In this document: positions 46,551 through 57,309 of the stretch, one piece after another
Layout of the letters: every line of letters begins with the position of its first letter
Position numbering within the stretch: position 1 is the first letter of the stretch
Source of the DNA: Zymoseptoria tritici IPO323
Lineage: Eukaryota > Ascomycota > Dothideomycetes > Mycosphaerellales > Mycosphaerellaceae
Length of the DNA stretch: 64,000 nt
Assembly: GCF_000219625.1 (NCBI RefSeq)
Contig: NC_018211.1
Span: forward strand, 2,294,001-2,358,000
Direction of reading: 5' to 3'
The notes under the pieces: generated by a model
The model's database searches: none
What the model was told of the DNA's origin: nothing
What the model saw: the letters and a program-made list of their open reading frames with translations, nothing else
Translations under genes and position numbers: made by a program

Positions 46551-49500
46551 GTATTATTATATCGCGGCTACTACCGCCGTCCCCGCTACCCCGTCCCGGT
46601 ATTGCCCCGGGCTATCCCTAGGGGTAATCGAGGGAAAATAGCCGTATTAAGGTAGTAACTAGCACTAGCTTAACTATCTAGAAATAGCAAACTATTAAAC
46701 TAACTACGCTCTTTAATATACGCACTAAAGCGTAACTACTCGTACTTAACATTAATACTTATAGTAGGTATATATTAACTACTACTTTCCGCCTTAATCG
46801 GGAGTAGCCGGCTAGCCTTATTTTCTCCTACCGGTAGTTCTTATATATTTTCTCGAGTTACTTTTTACGACTATAACCCCCTTATTAACATCCTCGTTTA
46901 CTACCCTCCTTTATAACCGGTATCGATAGCCGACTCGACTTTATAGGCGCTCGCGCTTATACTATAAGGCGTACTACTTACCCCTATCTAATATAATAGT
47001 AATACCTTTAGTAGCATTAATAAAATTCGTACCTACGTAGCTAACTTCGATAAGGAAGAAGTACTCTAGTTCTACGTAGATATAGCTAAGAAGCTTAAGG
47101 CTTTCGGCGTAGCTATAAAGATAACTACTAATAATATACGTATACTATTCGATAAGGAGCTAGTAGTCTACTACCTAGTCGCGGTTAATCGCTTTAATCT
47201 ACTCGATAGTAAAGTTAAGAACTACTCCGCTAGTCTTTAGATTTCTCGCGACTCGGTAAAGCGTAACGACTAGTACCGCCGTACGCTAAGTATAAATCTT
47301 TAAATCGAGGATGCCCCGAGTATAGTCGTATATCCGTACTTTATAATTAACAAAGTACGCTCTAACGACTTTAATAAGTATATAAGCGCACTTATTAACT
47401 CCTCGAAGAAAGTAGAGTAAACAATTAACGCGCTTACTCGTACTATAATTACTAATATTAGTAAGACCCGTACTACCCGTACGACTAAAATTACCGTTAG
47501 CGATATTAAGCTAGTAGTTTAGAATATTAAGAACGATCCGGATACTACTATACGCGTAATTACGCGCTCGGAATTAGAAGAATTAGAAAAGGCTATTAAT
47601 AACCGTAGTAATAAGATAAAGGCGAACCTACTCTTCTACTCTTAATACCGTATTAAGATATAAGGCGCGCTTATTAGATTCTACCCTACTACCGCCCTTA
47701 CTATTAACTACCCTAAGAGCCCGGTTAATAGCCCTAAGCCTACTCGTACTTTATTACCTAACCGCGGCCGTACGCGCTCTAGCGCTAAATTTACGAATAA
47801 GTTCGATACTAGCGTAGTACGATAAGTTAAGGAAGACGAGCTCTTAGCCGAGGCCCTTTAAGATATCGATAACTAAGAAGTACGTCCTCTTAGTAAGGAT
47901 ACGGCGAGTACTCGGCCGAGTACGCGGCTACGCGTAGGTACCCGTACTACTACTACTACGCTTATAGCTACGCGCGGCGATAATACTAAGGAAGATAATA
48001 CGGATAATACTAGTAACAACGACTTTAAAGATAAGCTAGGTCGTCGTAACCGCCGTATTAAGACTATAGCTATAAAGGCTAGAATTAAGGATAACTATAT
48101 ATACTTCCGCCTAAATATATCTATAACTACTAACCTTCCGGATAGTACTATTCGGAAAGCCGCCTTGAAGGTAGTTATCGAGAAAATTAAGAAGCTTACT
48201 CGCCTTAAGGATAAGGCTATAATTACCGTAGCTACTTATACTAAAGTTAATACGGTTATAGCTCTTACTACTACCTACCTAAGCAACGGTTACTATATCT
48301 ACTTCGCGTATTAGTATTAGCTTCTTAGAAAGGCTAGGTATTACGTTAACGTACTTAGCTACGATACCGCTATATAGCGTATTATCGACTACGCGAATAA
48401 TACCGGTAATCGTATTACGGCTTTCTTATTAACTAATAAGGCCTACGCTAATATTAAGAAGTTTACTCGGTCCCCTTATCCCCGCGACGCCTACCTTATA
48501 TACTATAAGATCCCTAATAAATTAGTATTCGAGGTTTATATAATAAACGACGATTTCTCTATAGCCGCTAAAGCTATACTACCCGGAGTCTACGATTAGT
48601 TCTAGCTAGACGGTACGATCGCTATTAATATCTTCGGCTAGTAGAAGAACTTCGACCTTCTATATATCTTTAAGAGCGAGTTTAAGATATATTACTATTA
48701 TTTCCTTATACCCCCTAGTACTAACGACATTAGCTAGTTACGTAACTACTTCTACTCGCTAATATAGTAGAGTATACGCTAAGACCTAATATACTACGTA
48801 TTATACTACCTTCTTCGACTAGATAAGGTAATAAACCTCTACTTATACCCGTACTACGCTAAGCTTACGCTTCCGGGGCGTTTACTACTTTTAAGTATAT
48901 AGATTATAACCCTATCGATATGCTCGAGGGTAATAAGTTAATAGTAATAATAATTTAAGGTTTAGTTTCCCTTAGCGATAAAGATAAGGAGAACTATACC
49001 CTAATTATCCCCGGTATATACCTATACTAGAAGAAGTAGTATACTAATATAGAGGAGCGTACGTAGGTACTTATCGACTCTAAAGTCGCTAAGGGTATAG
49101 ATAAGGAGGCTAGTACGAAGGATGCTCGCTTTAAGCTTAGTCTACGTAATACGATAGTTCTAATAATTACTAATAAGATAATTACTATAAAGGATCTTCG
49201 GGAATTTAAGACTAACTAGTATCTTTAGCTAGTAAAGGCCGGTATTACTCGGATCTCTTATCTACTACTTCCGTATAGATCTACCGGACTAGTAACTAAG
49301 CTACGTATAACTACTCTACTATAGTTTGTCGCCGGAAAGCCCGGTAGTACTATCGAGAATGCCTTAGCTAGTACCGTCGCCGAGCTAGCCTATTCCTACT
49401 CTATATATATGCCTAGGTTTAAGACTCCGTCTAGTAAGCCTAATAACTACGGTATACTAACTACGCCCTTCCCTACCTCGGTAGTTATCCGTACGTAGAG

Positions 49501-50160
49501 TACTCTATTAAACGCTATTCTCGGTACCGCTACCTACCTTAATACCGGTATTAAGGCTAACTAAGATGCTCTCTTCTCTAAGTCTAAATTCTACTATAAG
49601 GAGTACGTTACTAAGACTCGCGCTATATTAGTCGCTCGCGTCTTCCTTACTATAGCCGACTACATCCGTCCGTAAGAGTAAGAAGCCTTTAGATTTAATA
49701 ATAGCTACTTCGGCGGTAGTAAGTACGAGAAGGTAAGCGCGAGTAATACGGAGCGTACCGAGCGTATAGCCGTACTAGCTAAGAATAAGAGTAAGCTATA
49801 GGTTAAGGAAATAGCCTAGGAAATTAACGACCGTAATAATAGTAAGGGTTTAAAGGTAACTATTAATACTAAGGGTAATATAGTCGAGGAGAGTAAGGCT
49901 CGTAACCCCTCGGCTAAGACTAATACTAAGGATCTACCTATTTTTAGTACCTCCGGTCGCGTTGCCGACGGATACGCGCCGACTATAGAGTAGGTTTACT
50001 AGTAATACCTATAGTTCGGTAGTAAGGAAGAGGACTAGCTCGCTAAGAACTAGCTTAATAAGCTAGATCTTCGTAATAACGATATTAAGGAACTTAGTCG
50101 CTATTAAGTAGTGCTTATTATGTCTATAGCATAGATATATAATAAGTAGGGGAGGAAAAT
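46551..50160 (+). mobile_element. Element H, right part
   Basis: The plus-strand host element resumes after element I. About 46,555-46,960 shows no clear ORF. A long RIP-degraded ORF follows, and then a purine tract where a 3' LTR would start. The right end of H is not defined. Confidence 0.6.
46960..50110 (+). pseudogene. Unidentified extra ORF of element H (about 1050 codons), homologous to that of elements I/II
   Basis: The plus frame from about 47,000 (KIRTYVANFDKEEVL) runs to about 48,870, then switches frame near 48,873-48,885 and continues (GAFTTFKYIDYN...) to about 50,110, so it has one frameshift plus RIP stops. At 48,735-48,990 it matches the extra ORF of elements I/II: with TAG read as x, LIxxSIRxDLIYYVLYYLLR here against SxIxQLIRxDILYxLLYVLL there, then PYYAK against LYYAK, TTFKYID against TTFKxID, and GLVSLSDK against GTVSLIDE. 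Later similarity includes NYGILTTPFPTS against KYGKIPYAFPTA. It contains Thr- and Lys-rich low-complexity stretches. I recognise no domain. Confidence 0.65.
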
Positions 50161-50170
50161 GTTATAGGGT
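50148..50170 (+). other. Candidate polypurine tract and LTR start of element H
   Basis: AGGGGAGGAAAA (50,148-50,159) is followed by TGTTATAGGG from 50,160, the usual arrangement of polypurine tract and 3' LTR. No second copy of the TGTTATAGGG sequence is visible in the window, as expected if the 5' end of H is truncated, so this remains unproven. Confidence 0.45.
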
Positions 50171-51530
50171 AAATAGTACTAAATATAGTTTATAGTATAG
50201 CGTAGTTTTAGGTCTTAGCGATATATAGTAGTCGGATTCTTCCTTTTTTTAAGGATCGGACAACAATATTACTAGTCGTCGGTAGTACTTAATATACTTT
50301 ATAGCTACTACTTATTTCTTAATATAATTCTACGCTCGATACCGCGCCCTTAAGGTACTTATATACTTACCTCTTAGTGCCTTAGGTTAGTAGTAGTCGA
50401 TTCTACCTTCTATAAGCTCTAGATAGTACTATACTAATCCTCGGAGGTTATTAGCTTAATCCTTTAAAGGCTTACTATACTAGTAGCCCTCGTCGTTAAG
50501 CGTCTTTAATACCCTCTTAACCGGCGTAAGGCTATCTAGTTGTTTAAGGCGGATAGTATACTATACGTTATAGATATCCTTTAAGAGCGGCGGCGTATCC
50601 TTCTCGTTACCGGTATTAAACTTCTTCTTATACTAGTATCTTAGTTCCTTTATAGTAATACTAGCCTTACGAGTATAGCGAAGGAACTCGATTATCTTAG
50701 GTCTACGAGAACGACGGCGGTATAATAGTAGTCTAATTACCTTACTATAAGAGTAGTTATAGTATAGCCTCTTCCTAAGGGATATCTTCTACGACGACTC
50801 GTTTACCTTCGCTACTATTAACGACATAGTATAGCCGCTCTTCTTTAAGGAAGTATTCTTATATATAATAGCGATTCTAGCGGCATCTAATCCCTTCCTT
50901 CTTTTAACTATAGATTAGTTACCCTTACCCTTCGTATAAATAAACCGCTAAGAAATAATAACACCCTTCTTTAGGCCTAGACTACTACTATAAATAGGCT
51001 CCTATCTAGTCTCCTTACTATACTAATAGAGCTATACCTTAGTAGCCTTTTATAATAGAAATCTTAGTCCTTTAACGACCGGCGGAGTAATAATACTAAA
51101 GTAAGAACGGTAATAGTAACTACTATATAAGAAGGCGCTCTTATTAACCTAAATTACCGCGCTAGCTAATCTATTACTTCTTCCTTAAATAATACTACCG
51201 ACCGCGGCGCCGGTAGTATTATCTACTACTCTATTATTATCCGGCTAACTAAGAGAGTTATAGAATCCTTTAAGACGGCGACGACGAGCCTTACGATCCT
51301 TATACTCCTTTAATACCTCTTCCTTCTTCTATAGCTCTAGTCTATCGAACTCGTCCTATAGTATATTACTATCGTCCTTATCCTTATCCTCGTCCTCGTC
51401 CTTATTAAGAAACGCGCGTTCGTAGGTAGACGGCGGCGCGGCGGTAGTAGCTATAGCGGTAGAGCTAGTAGTAGTAGCGTATACGGCGGAAATAATAGGA
51501 GGTATAGTATACTACGGCGACGACGAGGGC
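50170..51530 (-). pseudogene. RIP-degraded minus-strand ORF, possibly MULE-type transposase N-terminus
   Basis: A minus frame reads from about 51,530 to 50,170 with only RIP-type stops. It starts with a Thr/Ala-rich segment, then an acidic NKDEDEDKDKDDSN stretch and a charged KKEEVLKEYKDRKARRRRLK helix. A basic region with YRRRSRRPKIIEFLRYTRK follows, then TPPLLKDIYNVQYTIRLKQL. The last block resembles the K-DIYN-x-R-x-x-LR region that follows the DNA-binding part of fungal MULE transposases. No catalytic domain is seen because the frame stops at element H. The family call is tentative; it could be another repeat protein. Confidence 0.35.
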
Positions 51531-52206
51531 ACGGGAGAGTGGTTAAAAACTGTCCAAGTTCACTGCAAAAACAGGTAAGGAACGCGACACGCGTTGACGC
51601 GAGTCCCGAGCACGTGACCGTCAAAAGCGCCAAATAGCGATTGTTCACGCGCCAAATAGCGTCTGGGATGACGAACCTCTACCTCGCCATCGATGCGAAA
51701 CTCGTGTCGATCGCAGATCCGAACAGACACGACGTTTGATCAGGTGTCGCGTCCAAAGTTCCGCGCATCATGCCTATCTGCGGGAGATCATGAAACACGT
51801 TCGTGCACACCGCTAAAAACGTGCGGGAACCGGTGAAGATGGATGATACGCCATCCGTTGAATTTATTTATGTGCTCATGTTATACCTCCCTCATAGAGC
51901 TCGGGATATGCAGAGAGCAGAGTCATTAGTGCTTCGCACCGGGAGAAAGTGGTCGCAGCTCCCCTCGTTCGCAGGATTGAACGAGATTTTGAACGAAGGA
52001 AGCTTTGGACTTGCTTCGACCGCATCGTCGACGTCGACGTCGACGAGCATCCCGCATACGCTCATGATGCGCGACGATCTGACGAAGATGCCCGGGCCAT
52101 GCACAGACCTCGAGGTATCGTGGATAAAAGAGAACAATTCGCCAGATGTCAAAGGTGGGTTTGCTCCAGATACGACCGAGCATCAGTTCCACACCGCACC
52201 GCAGCT
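51531..52206. promoter_or_regulatory. Boundary and upstream region of the esterase, with clustered G1/S-type motifs
   Basis: RIP-type sequence stops near 51,530 and ordinary base usage begins. Within 75 bp stand ACGCGT (51,589-51,594, MluI cell-cycle box), CACGTGAC (51,611-51,618, Cbf1-type E-box) and two copies of GCGCCAAATAGCG (51,627-51,639 and 51,649-51,661), whose reverse complement contains the E2F-type site TTTGGCGC. The motif matches are seen; function is inferred. No gene is supported in this stretch; the overlapping frames at 51,803-52,347 are shadows. Confidence 0.45.
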
Positions 52207-54024
52207 ATGCATCTCGTCTCTACCGCAGCCTCAGTCCTCTTTGCGGCATCGCTTGCTCGGGCATCAGCAGATGCCTTGCCAACGGTAGATCTTGGGTATG
52301 AGATCCATCAAGCAAGCGTCTTCAACGTATGTCACCTTGTGACTTGACCCAACTCAAGGACTGCTCATGACATCCCGCTCTTCCAGGAGACACTCCAGAC
52401 ATACAACTTCACCAACATCCGATACGCCCAACCACCGACGGGCAATCTACGTTTCGCGAAACCTCAATCACCAGTCGGCAGGAATCCCATCGTTCAAAAT
52501 GGAACCCAGCCTGTCGTGTGTCCACAGGCAGGACCAGTCTGGAATGCACTGACTTACGAATACGCCGAAGCGTACTCACAAGGCAATGCATCTCTGCTCT
52601 CGTACGAGGCAGGCAAAACACTTGCGACCGTCACCCCAGACGTGCCTCTAAATCTTCTCAAGGCCTCATTTCCACCTGGCATGACAGAAGATTGTTTATT
52701 CCTTGATGTCGTCGTTCCACAGAAGATATTCGAAGGGAATGTCTCAGACTACAGCAATGGAGGAGCAGACGTCGTCATCTAGTACGTTCTGACTCTTCTC
52801 ATCACCCTGCGATGTACTAACATAAAACTTAGCATCCACGGTGGTGCATATTCGCTTGGCGACAAAGCGGTGGTTGGAGCGACCTTGAAGCCCGACTCCT
52901 TCCTTCTCCGAGCCTACGAGAAACAATCTCCTGGCTTCATCTGGGTATCCGTCAACTACCGCCTAGGCGCCCTCGGCTTCCTCGCCGGACCCACGCTCCA
53001 GGCCAGCGGTGGAGTTTCTAACGCCGGGTTTTATGATCAGCGCCTCGCAATCGACTGGGTATACGACAACATCGACAAGTTTGGTGGAGATCCTGAGAAG
53101 ATCACCTTGATCGGAGAGTCCGCCGGCGGCGGGAGCATCTTCCACCAGATCACCGCTCAAGACGGCCAGAGCGATGCCAAATTCAAGAAAGCCATCCCTC
53201 TCTATTCCGGATTCGTACCTCAGCCATCTCGTCAAATACAAGAGGATCGTACCCAAGAATTCCTCCACAGATTGGGTACCAACTCAATCGAAGGAGCACG
53301 CAAAGCTTCCTCCGCCGCTGTCATGGAAGCGCAGCTAAGACAAATCGGCCTAGCAAAACCCGGCGTCTTCGCCTTTGGGCCCGCCGTCGACGGCGACCTC
53401 TGGCCTGAACTGCCCGGCGAACTCCTCCTCGCCTCCCGCGGCAAGAACATCTCCGTCCTAACATCCTACAACAAAAACGACGGCAACGCTTTCACACCTC
53501 CCGACTTGACCTCCGACACCGGATTCGCCGAACTCATCAGACGTCTCGAACCACAACTCCAAACCTCAAACGTCAACAAGATCGTCAATGAGCTCTACCC
53601 CGCCGCCTACAACGGCACCTACCCGTACACCACTCCCTACGAACGCCTCTCCCGCTTCGTCCGCGACTTCGGCTTTTCCTGCAACGCATACTACCTCGGC
53701 AAACAACCCGACGCTCCGACCTTCGTCTACGAGTGGGCGGTACCACCAGCTCTACACGGCTCCGACGCGCCGAGCATGGAGTACACCGGCAATGTGGATG
53801 CGGCAGGTGCACCGAAATGGAGTCGCGAATTGCAGGAGTACCTAGTGAACTTCATTTTGCATGGCGATCCGAATGGAGATGGACTTCCCACCTGGCCGGA
53901 TCGAAGGGGTGGAGCGTTTACGAATGTGTTTAATGAGGAGAAGATTGGGGCGCAGCGCGTGGATGGGTTTGAGGTGGAGGTTTGTGAGTTCTTTCAGGAG
54001 AGGGTGTATGATGGGTCGTCTTGA
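52207..54024 (+). CDS. Secreted type-B carboxylesterase
   Basis: There are three exons: 52,207-52,326, 52,387-52,781 and 52,833-54,024, giving 568 residues. Intron 1 (60 bp) is GTATGT...CAG; intron 2 (51 bp) is GTACGT...TAG with a perfect TACTAAC branch site at 52,815-52,821. The start is the Met that gives a signal peptide (MHLVSTAASVLFAASLARAS) followed by the family's usual N-terminus (VDLGYEIHQASVFNET). Family marks: NIRYAQPPTG, the oxyanion IHGG (173-176), VNYRLGALGFLAG, nucleophile Ser268 in GESAGGGS, a probable acid Asp388 in YNKNDGNAF, and His480 in LHGSD. It should hydrolyse carboxylic esters outside the cell; the substrate cannot be told from sequence. Splicing at intron 2 rebuilds a Tyr codon across the junction. 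It is the first ordinary gene beside the transposon block. Confidence 0.9.
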
Positions 54025-54748
54025 CCTCGTTCGTTGGTCGGACGCGGGTACCTTGGATGAAGTGACGAATTTCTTCGTGTAAGTAGGGCGTCAGGGGAAA
54101 TGTGAATAATGTAATGTCCAGAATCAAGCTATCACCGTCAAAAGTCCGCGGTGGCATGAAGTGATTGGTATGCAGATCTTCAAATACTGACCCTCACGCG
54201 CGGAGCAGCAAGAGCCTCTGGATAGGAGGTACATCGCCGCACGAGCCTTCAAGATAGCTTCGGCCACGTCTTCTGCCATGGAGACACGCAGCGGAGTCCA
54301 CTCACAGCACCTCACGTTCTGACATCAGGATTATGGTATGTTACCTATGAACGTCAGCTATCGCGATCAGCTTTGGCGCGTGGCCTTTCGAGCCATGGCC
54401 GGCTTGTGAAGACAAGCAGTGAGAACTTCTTGAATAGTATCGGAGAAGGCAATCTCGAGACACGAAAGGAAGAGATATGGAGCTCGAGTTTTGCGAACTC
54501 ATTCGTTCGCTATGGCTTTGAGAATAGTCTCTCGTGTCTCTCGTTTGAGAGTGGGCTTTCCACCCTGATCTCCTCTCCCCTCGAGTCCGCCCTCGGTGGC
54601 TCCCTCGCATACCTGCCTGATGCGCATTCTTGATCTATGCCTTCGTATCAAATGTGCCAGTCGAGCAACACGGCTGCAAAGTGACCGCGCCTTTCAAGTC
54701 TTACGGCACCGAAATCCATGCCAGTGTCCGCCACTTCCCTCATGTCAC
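54025..54748. other. Intergenic region between convergent esterase and SHP1
   Basis: This is the shared 3' region of two genes meeting tail to tail. Short frames on both strands (for example 54,124-54,315 and 54,341-54,610, minus) lack protein-like composition or family motifs. I see no gene. Confidence 0.6.
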
Positions 54749-56009
54749 TCACTTCCACTTCTGTACCACTACTCCACCTCTCTTGAAGTCCCCAATATCT
54801 CCCAACACTTGCGACTTGTCTTCCAGCTCTTTGGACGGGAACGTGGTCATGAGCGCCCACGGCCGCTGCTGGGAAGTCGGTGCGGCACGGTTCACAAAGT
54901 CGTAGACATCGCCGATAGTGTGAGAGGTGTTGAAGCGCGACACGAGACGGGTACCGTCGCCCAGGCGGATCTGGAGTTGGAGTGTGGGCTGAGAGTCATC
55001 GACGAGCATGGTGGGAGGAGCGGCGGTCGTGGCTGCGGCGGCGGAGTCGTTCGTAGTGGCGTGGGAGGAGGTCGGTGCGGACGCGGTGGCAGGAGGAGCG
55101 AGACCGGGTGTGGGCGACCCTAGACGTTGTCCTTGCCCGCCGAAGGGCTTGTACTTGGGTTTCGGCGCGACGTAGTTCTCTCCCTTGTGGGGCTCTAGGT
55201 TGAGATCGACTTCTTGATCTGGCTGGACGTCGAGTAGCGCTTTGGGAGCGCGACCTTGGTTGATTTCTTGCATGATGTGCTCGTTTGCTGGGTCGTCGAA
55301 GCGGAGCAGTGGGCCATCGTCTATACTCACGCCGTCCGCCCAGAGGTGAAGTGTCCGGGTGACGCGAGGATGCCTTGGTCGAGAAGAGGTAGCTGCCGCT
55401 GCAGGATCCTGCACAACCTGGCTTGGTACGTCGTCTCCACCCAGTGTCTGCGCACGGCCTCCGAAGTGTGATGAACGTGGCTGCTCTTCCTCTGTATCGC
55501 CATCTTCACCCTCTGGACGCTCTCGGTTGCTGCGTGCTTGGTTCATGATATTGCGGAAGTGATCAGCCGGACGAGCCGCCTGGTCGGGGTTCTGTACTGC
55601 CAATCCACTCTTCTCTCCACCTGCAAACATATCCTGCGCTGGATCCTTCTCATCTTCGTCATCAGCTCCACCGAGATCTGCCAATGTCTTCATCTGCTTT
55701 GAGCGACCACTTGATGCTGGCTTTCGGGCTGAGGAGGAGGAACTCGCGGCGGGTCCTGGTTGGGCGGGTGTGGTTGAGGCAGTTGGTTCGTCATCGTTGT
55801 CATCGCCTGAATCGTTCTCATTCGCGGCGAAGAAGAGAGCGACAGCCTGCTCGAGGTTCCAATTGGCGGCGCCGAGTGCAGTTTGTGCCTGTTACATTGT
55901 CAGTTGTGGCCATCTTCGAAAGCTGTCAGATGCTCCTACATACCACGCTGGGGTCTGCGCTTGTGACCGAGCTGAACTGCGCGATCTTGTCTTGTTGATC
56001 GGCGTCCAT
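54749..56009 (-). CDS. SHP1: p47/Shp1-type Cdc48 (p97) cofactor: UBA, SEP and UBX domains
   Basis: There are two exons on the minus strand: 56,009-55,944 (22 codons) and 55,888-54,749, joined by a 55-bp intron (GTATGT...CAG), giving 401 residues. The first exon is needed for the UBA-like domain: MDADQQDKIAQFSSVTSADP plus AQTALGAANWNLEQAVALFF. A disordered Ser/Asp/Glu-rich linker follows. The SEP domain is at about 199-267 (LHLWADGVSIDDGPLLRFDD). A Cdc48-binding SHP box, FGGQGQRLG, lies at about 271-279, with a related FGGRAQTLGG upstream. The UBX domain ends the protein at about 322-401 (LQLQIRLGDGTRLVSRFN, TTFPSKEL loop). Such proteins recruit ubiquitinated substrates to the Cdc48 ATPase and act in membrane fusion, degradation and phosphatase regulation. 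The length is normal. The Met at 55,693 would lose the UBA domain. Confidence 0.93.
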
Positions 56010-56370
56010 GATGTGCGAGTTGTGTGATGATTGTGAAGGAGTGTAAGCCGATGTGCGGTATTCGGGAAGAAAGTGGTGAAGAGTTGTGGAAGAGAGGCAA
56101 CGTGGAATTGTAGAAGTCGAAGATGGTTCATCATCAAATTGAAGCTTTCCCACTTGAAGGCACGTCACCGATCACGGACCACTGCCAGTCCGTGAGCGCG
56201 ATTCACCTCCGCGTCCGACTTGTTGGATCATCTGCATCCAACACATTTACCAACAAGGACAGCGCACAGAGTGATACAGGGATCCCACTCACACAAAGGT
56301 TGCCATTGTCCCGCCTTGCAGTCATCCTCACTGCCACCACAAATACCAACAGCAACAATACTCCGCCGCC
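56010..56370. promoter_or_regulatory. Divergent promoter between SHP1 and MIM1
   Basis: The 361 bp between the two start codons must serve both genes. C/A-rich and pyrimidine-rich stretches precede the MIM1 start. I see no well-defined factor site. Confidence 0.5.
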
Positions 56371-56877
56371 ATGTCCGCTCCCGACCTCACAGAATCACAA
56401 ACCACATTTCCCTCCGACAGCGAGATCTACGATGCCAACCACTCAAATTCCAACGACTCGGATGAACCGGCGTCCTCAAGCTCAAGTCCGATGATCCTCT
56501 ATTCACCGCCGACGTTCTGGAGTCTGATGAGGGGTGCCGCCATCAATCTTCTACTACCATTTGTCAACGGATTGATGCTGGGATTTGGGGAGTTAATTGC
56601 ACATGAGGCGGCGTACAGGTTAGGTTGGGGCAAGACGAAGGTATGTTGGATAATCGAGAGAGACATGTGGAGGCGAGACGTGGACGACGCTGTCACGCAG
56701 TCTGGCGAAGATGCTCGGCGTGGTCCAACCAACCAAGAGACGAAGCTAACAGGACATCAGGTCTTCCCCTCGCACCGAACGCACTCATTAGGCCCCGGGA
56801 TCGAAGTGAAGGATGATCCAGTCGAGCGAACACGACGAGACGGACGGGAGTTGGACATGTACACTGCTCTTGAGTGA
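56371..56877 (+). CDS. MIM1: Mitochondrial outer-membrane import factor Mim1/Tom13
   Basis: There are two exons, 56,371-56,640 and 56,761-56,877, giving 128 residues. The 120-bp intron runs GTATGT...CAG with a CTAAC-type branch site close to its end. The N-terminal 45 residues are Ser/Asn/Asp-rich and disordered. A single membrane helix at about 54-76 (AAINLLLPFVNGLMLGFGEL) carries the G67-x3-G71 spacing known to drive Mim1 oligomerisation. The conserved tail follows (HEAAYRLGWGKTKV, then FPSHRTHSLGPG and an ELD end). The family inserts single- and multi-span helical proteins into the outer membrane and helps assemble the TOM complex. The intron is a multiple of three and free of in-frame stops, so an unspliced read gives 168 residues with 40 extra, unlike the family. 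Confidence 0.9.
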   Translation: MSAPDLTESQTTFPSDSEIYDANHSNSNDSDEPASSSSSPMILYSPPTFWSLMRGAAINLLLPFVNGLMLGFGELIAHEAAYRLGWGKTKVCWIIERDMWRRDVDDAVTQSGEDARRGPTNQETKLTGHQVFPSHRTHSLGPGIEVKDDPVERTRRDGRELDMYTALE

Positions 56878-57309
56878 CTGTGAAGGACGAAAAGGAATGG
56901 CGTCTCTGGTACTGCATACAGAAATGATGGAATGAGACGTCGCCAGCTATACACATATCAGGAGACTGGATTAGGATCCGATATGGTCCGACCTGACCTG
57001 GTATGCATGCAGCGTGGAGGTCTTTGCTGCCGCGGTGCGCTGTCTTGAGAGCTGTCGAAAAGCCAATGGTTGGCACAAGTCGAGACACAACATGGCGCTG
57101 TCGTCACTCTGTCACCGCTCGAGCGTTAGCAGTATCATATTGCACTGCGAATGTGTTCCGTTGTCCAGTCCAAACATGCTCTCCTGTCGGTTCACCATAG
57201 ACCTCGGCCATGCCAAGATTTCGCTAGATCGTGTACGTCGTGCAAGCTTCAAGCAACTTTCCCCAAACTTTCAAACTTTTGAGATCTTCGACACAACCAC
57301 GCGGCAAAG
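56878..57309. other. Intergenic region MIM1 to OXA1
   Basis: These 432 bp lie between two plus-strand genes: the 3' end of MIM1 and the promoter of OXA1. Overlapping frames on both strands have no family resemblance. I see no gene or RNA here. Confidence 0.6.

Noticed and set aside
51803..52347. 161- and 132-codon plus-strand frames upstream of the esterase
   Set aside because: They overlap each other and esterase exon 1 in other frames, lack family features, and the esterase signal peptide and splice sites account for the 3' part.
54373..55123. Plus-strand frames of 86, 175 and 91 codons near the SHP1 3' end
   Set aside because: They are antisense to the UBX/SEP coding sequence or lie in the convergent intergenic region; no motif or splice support.
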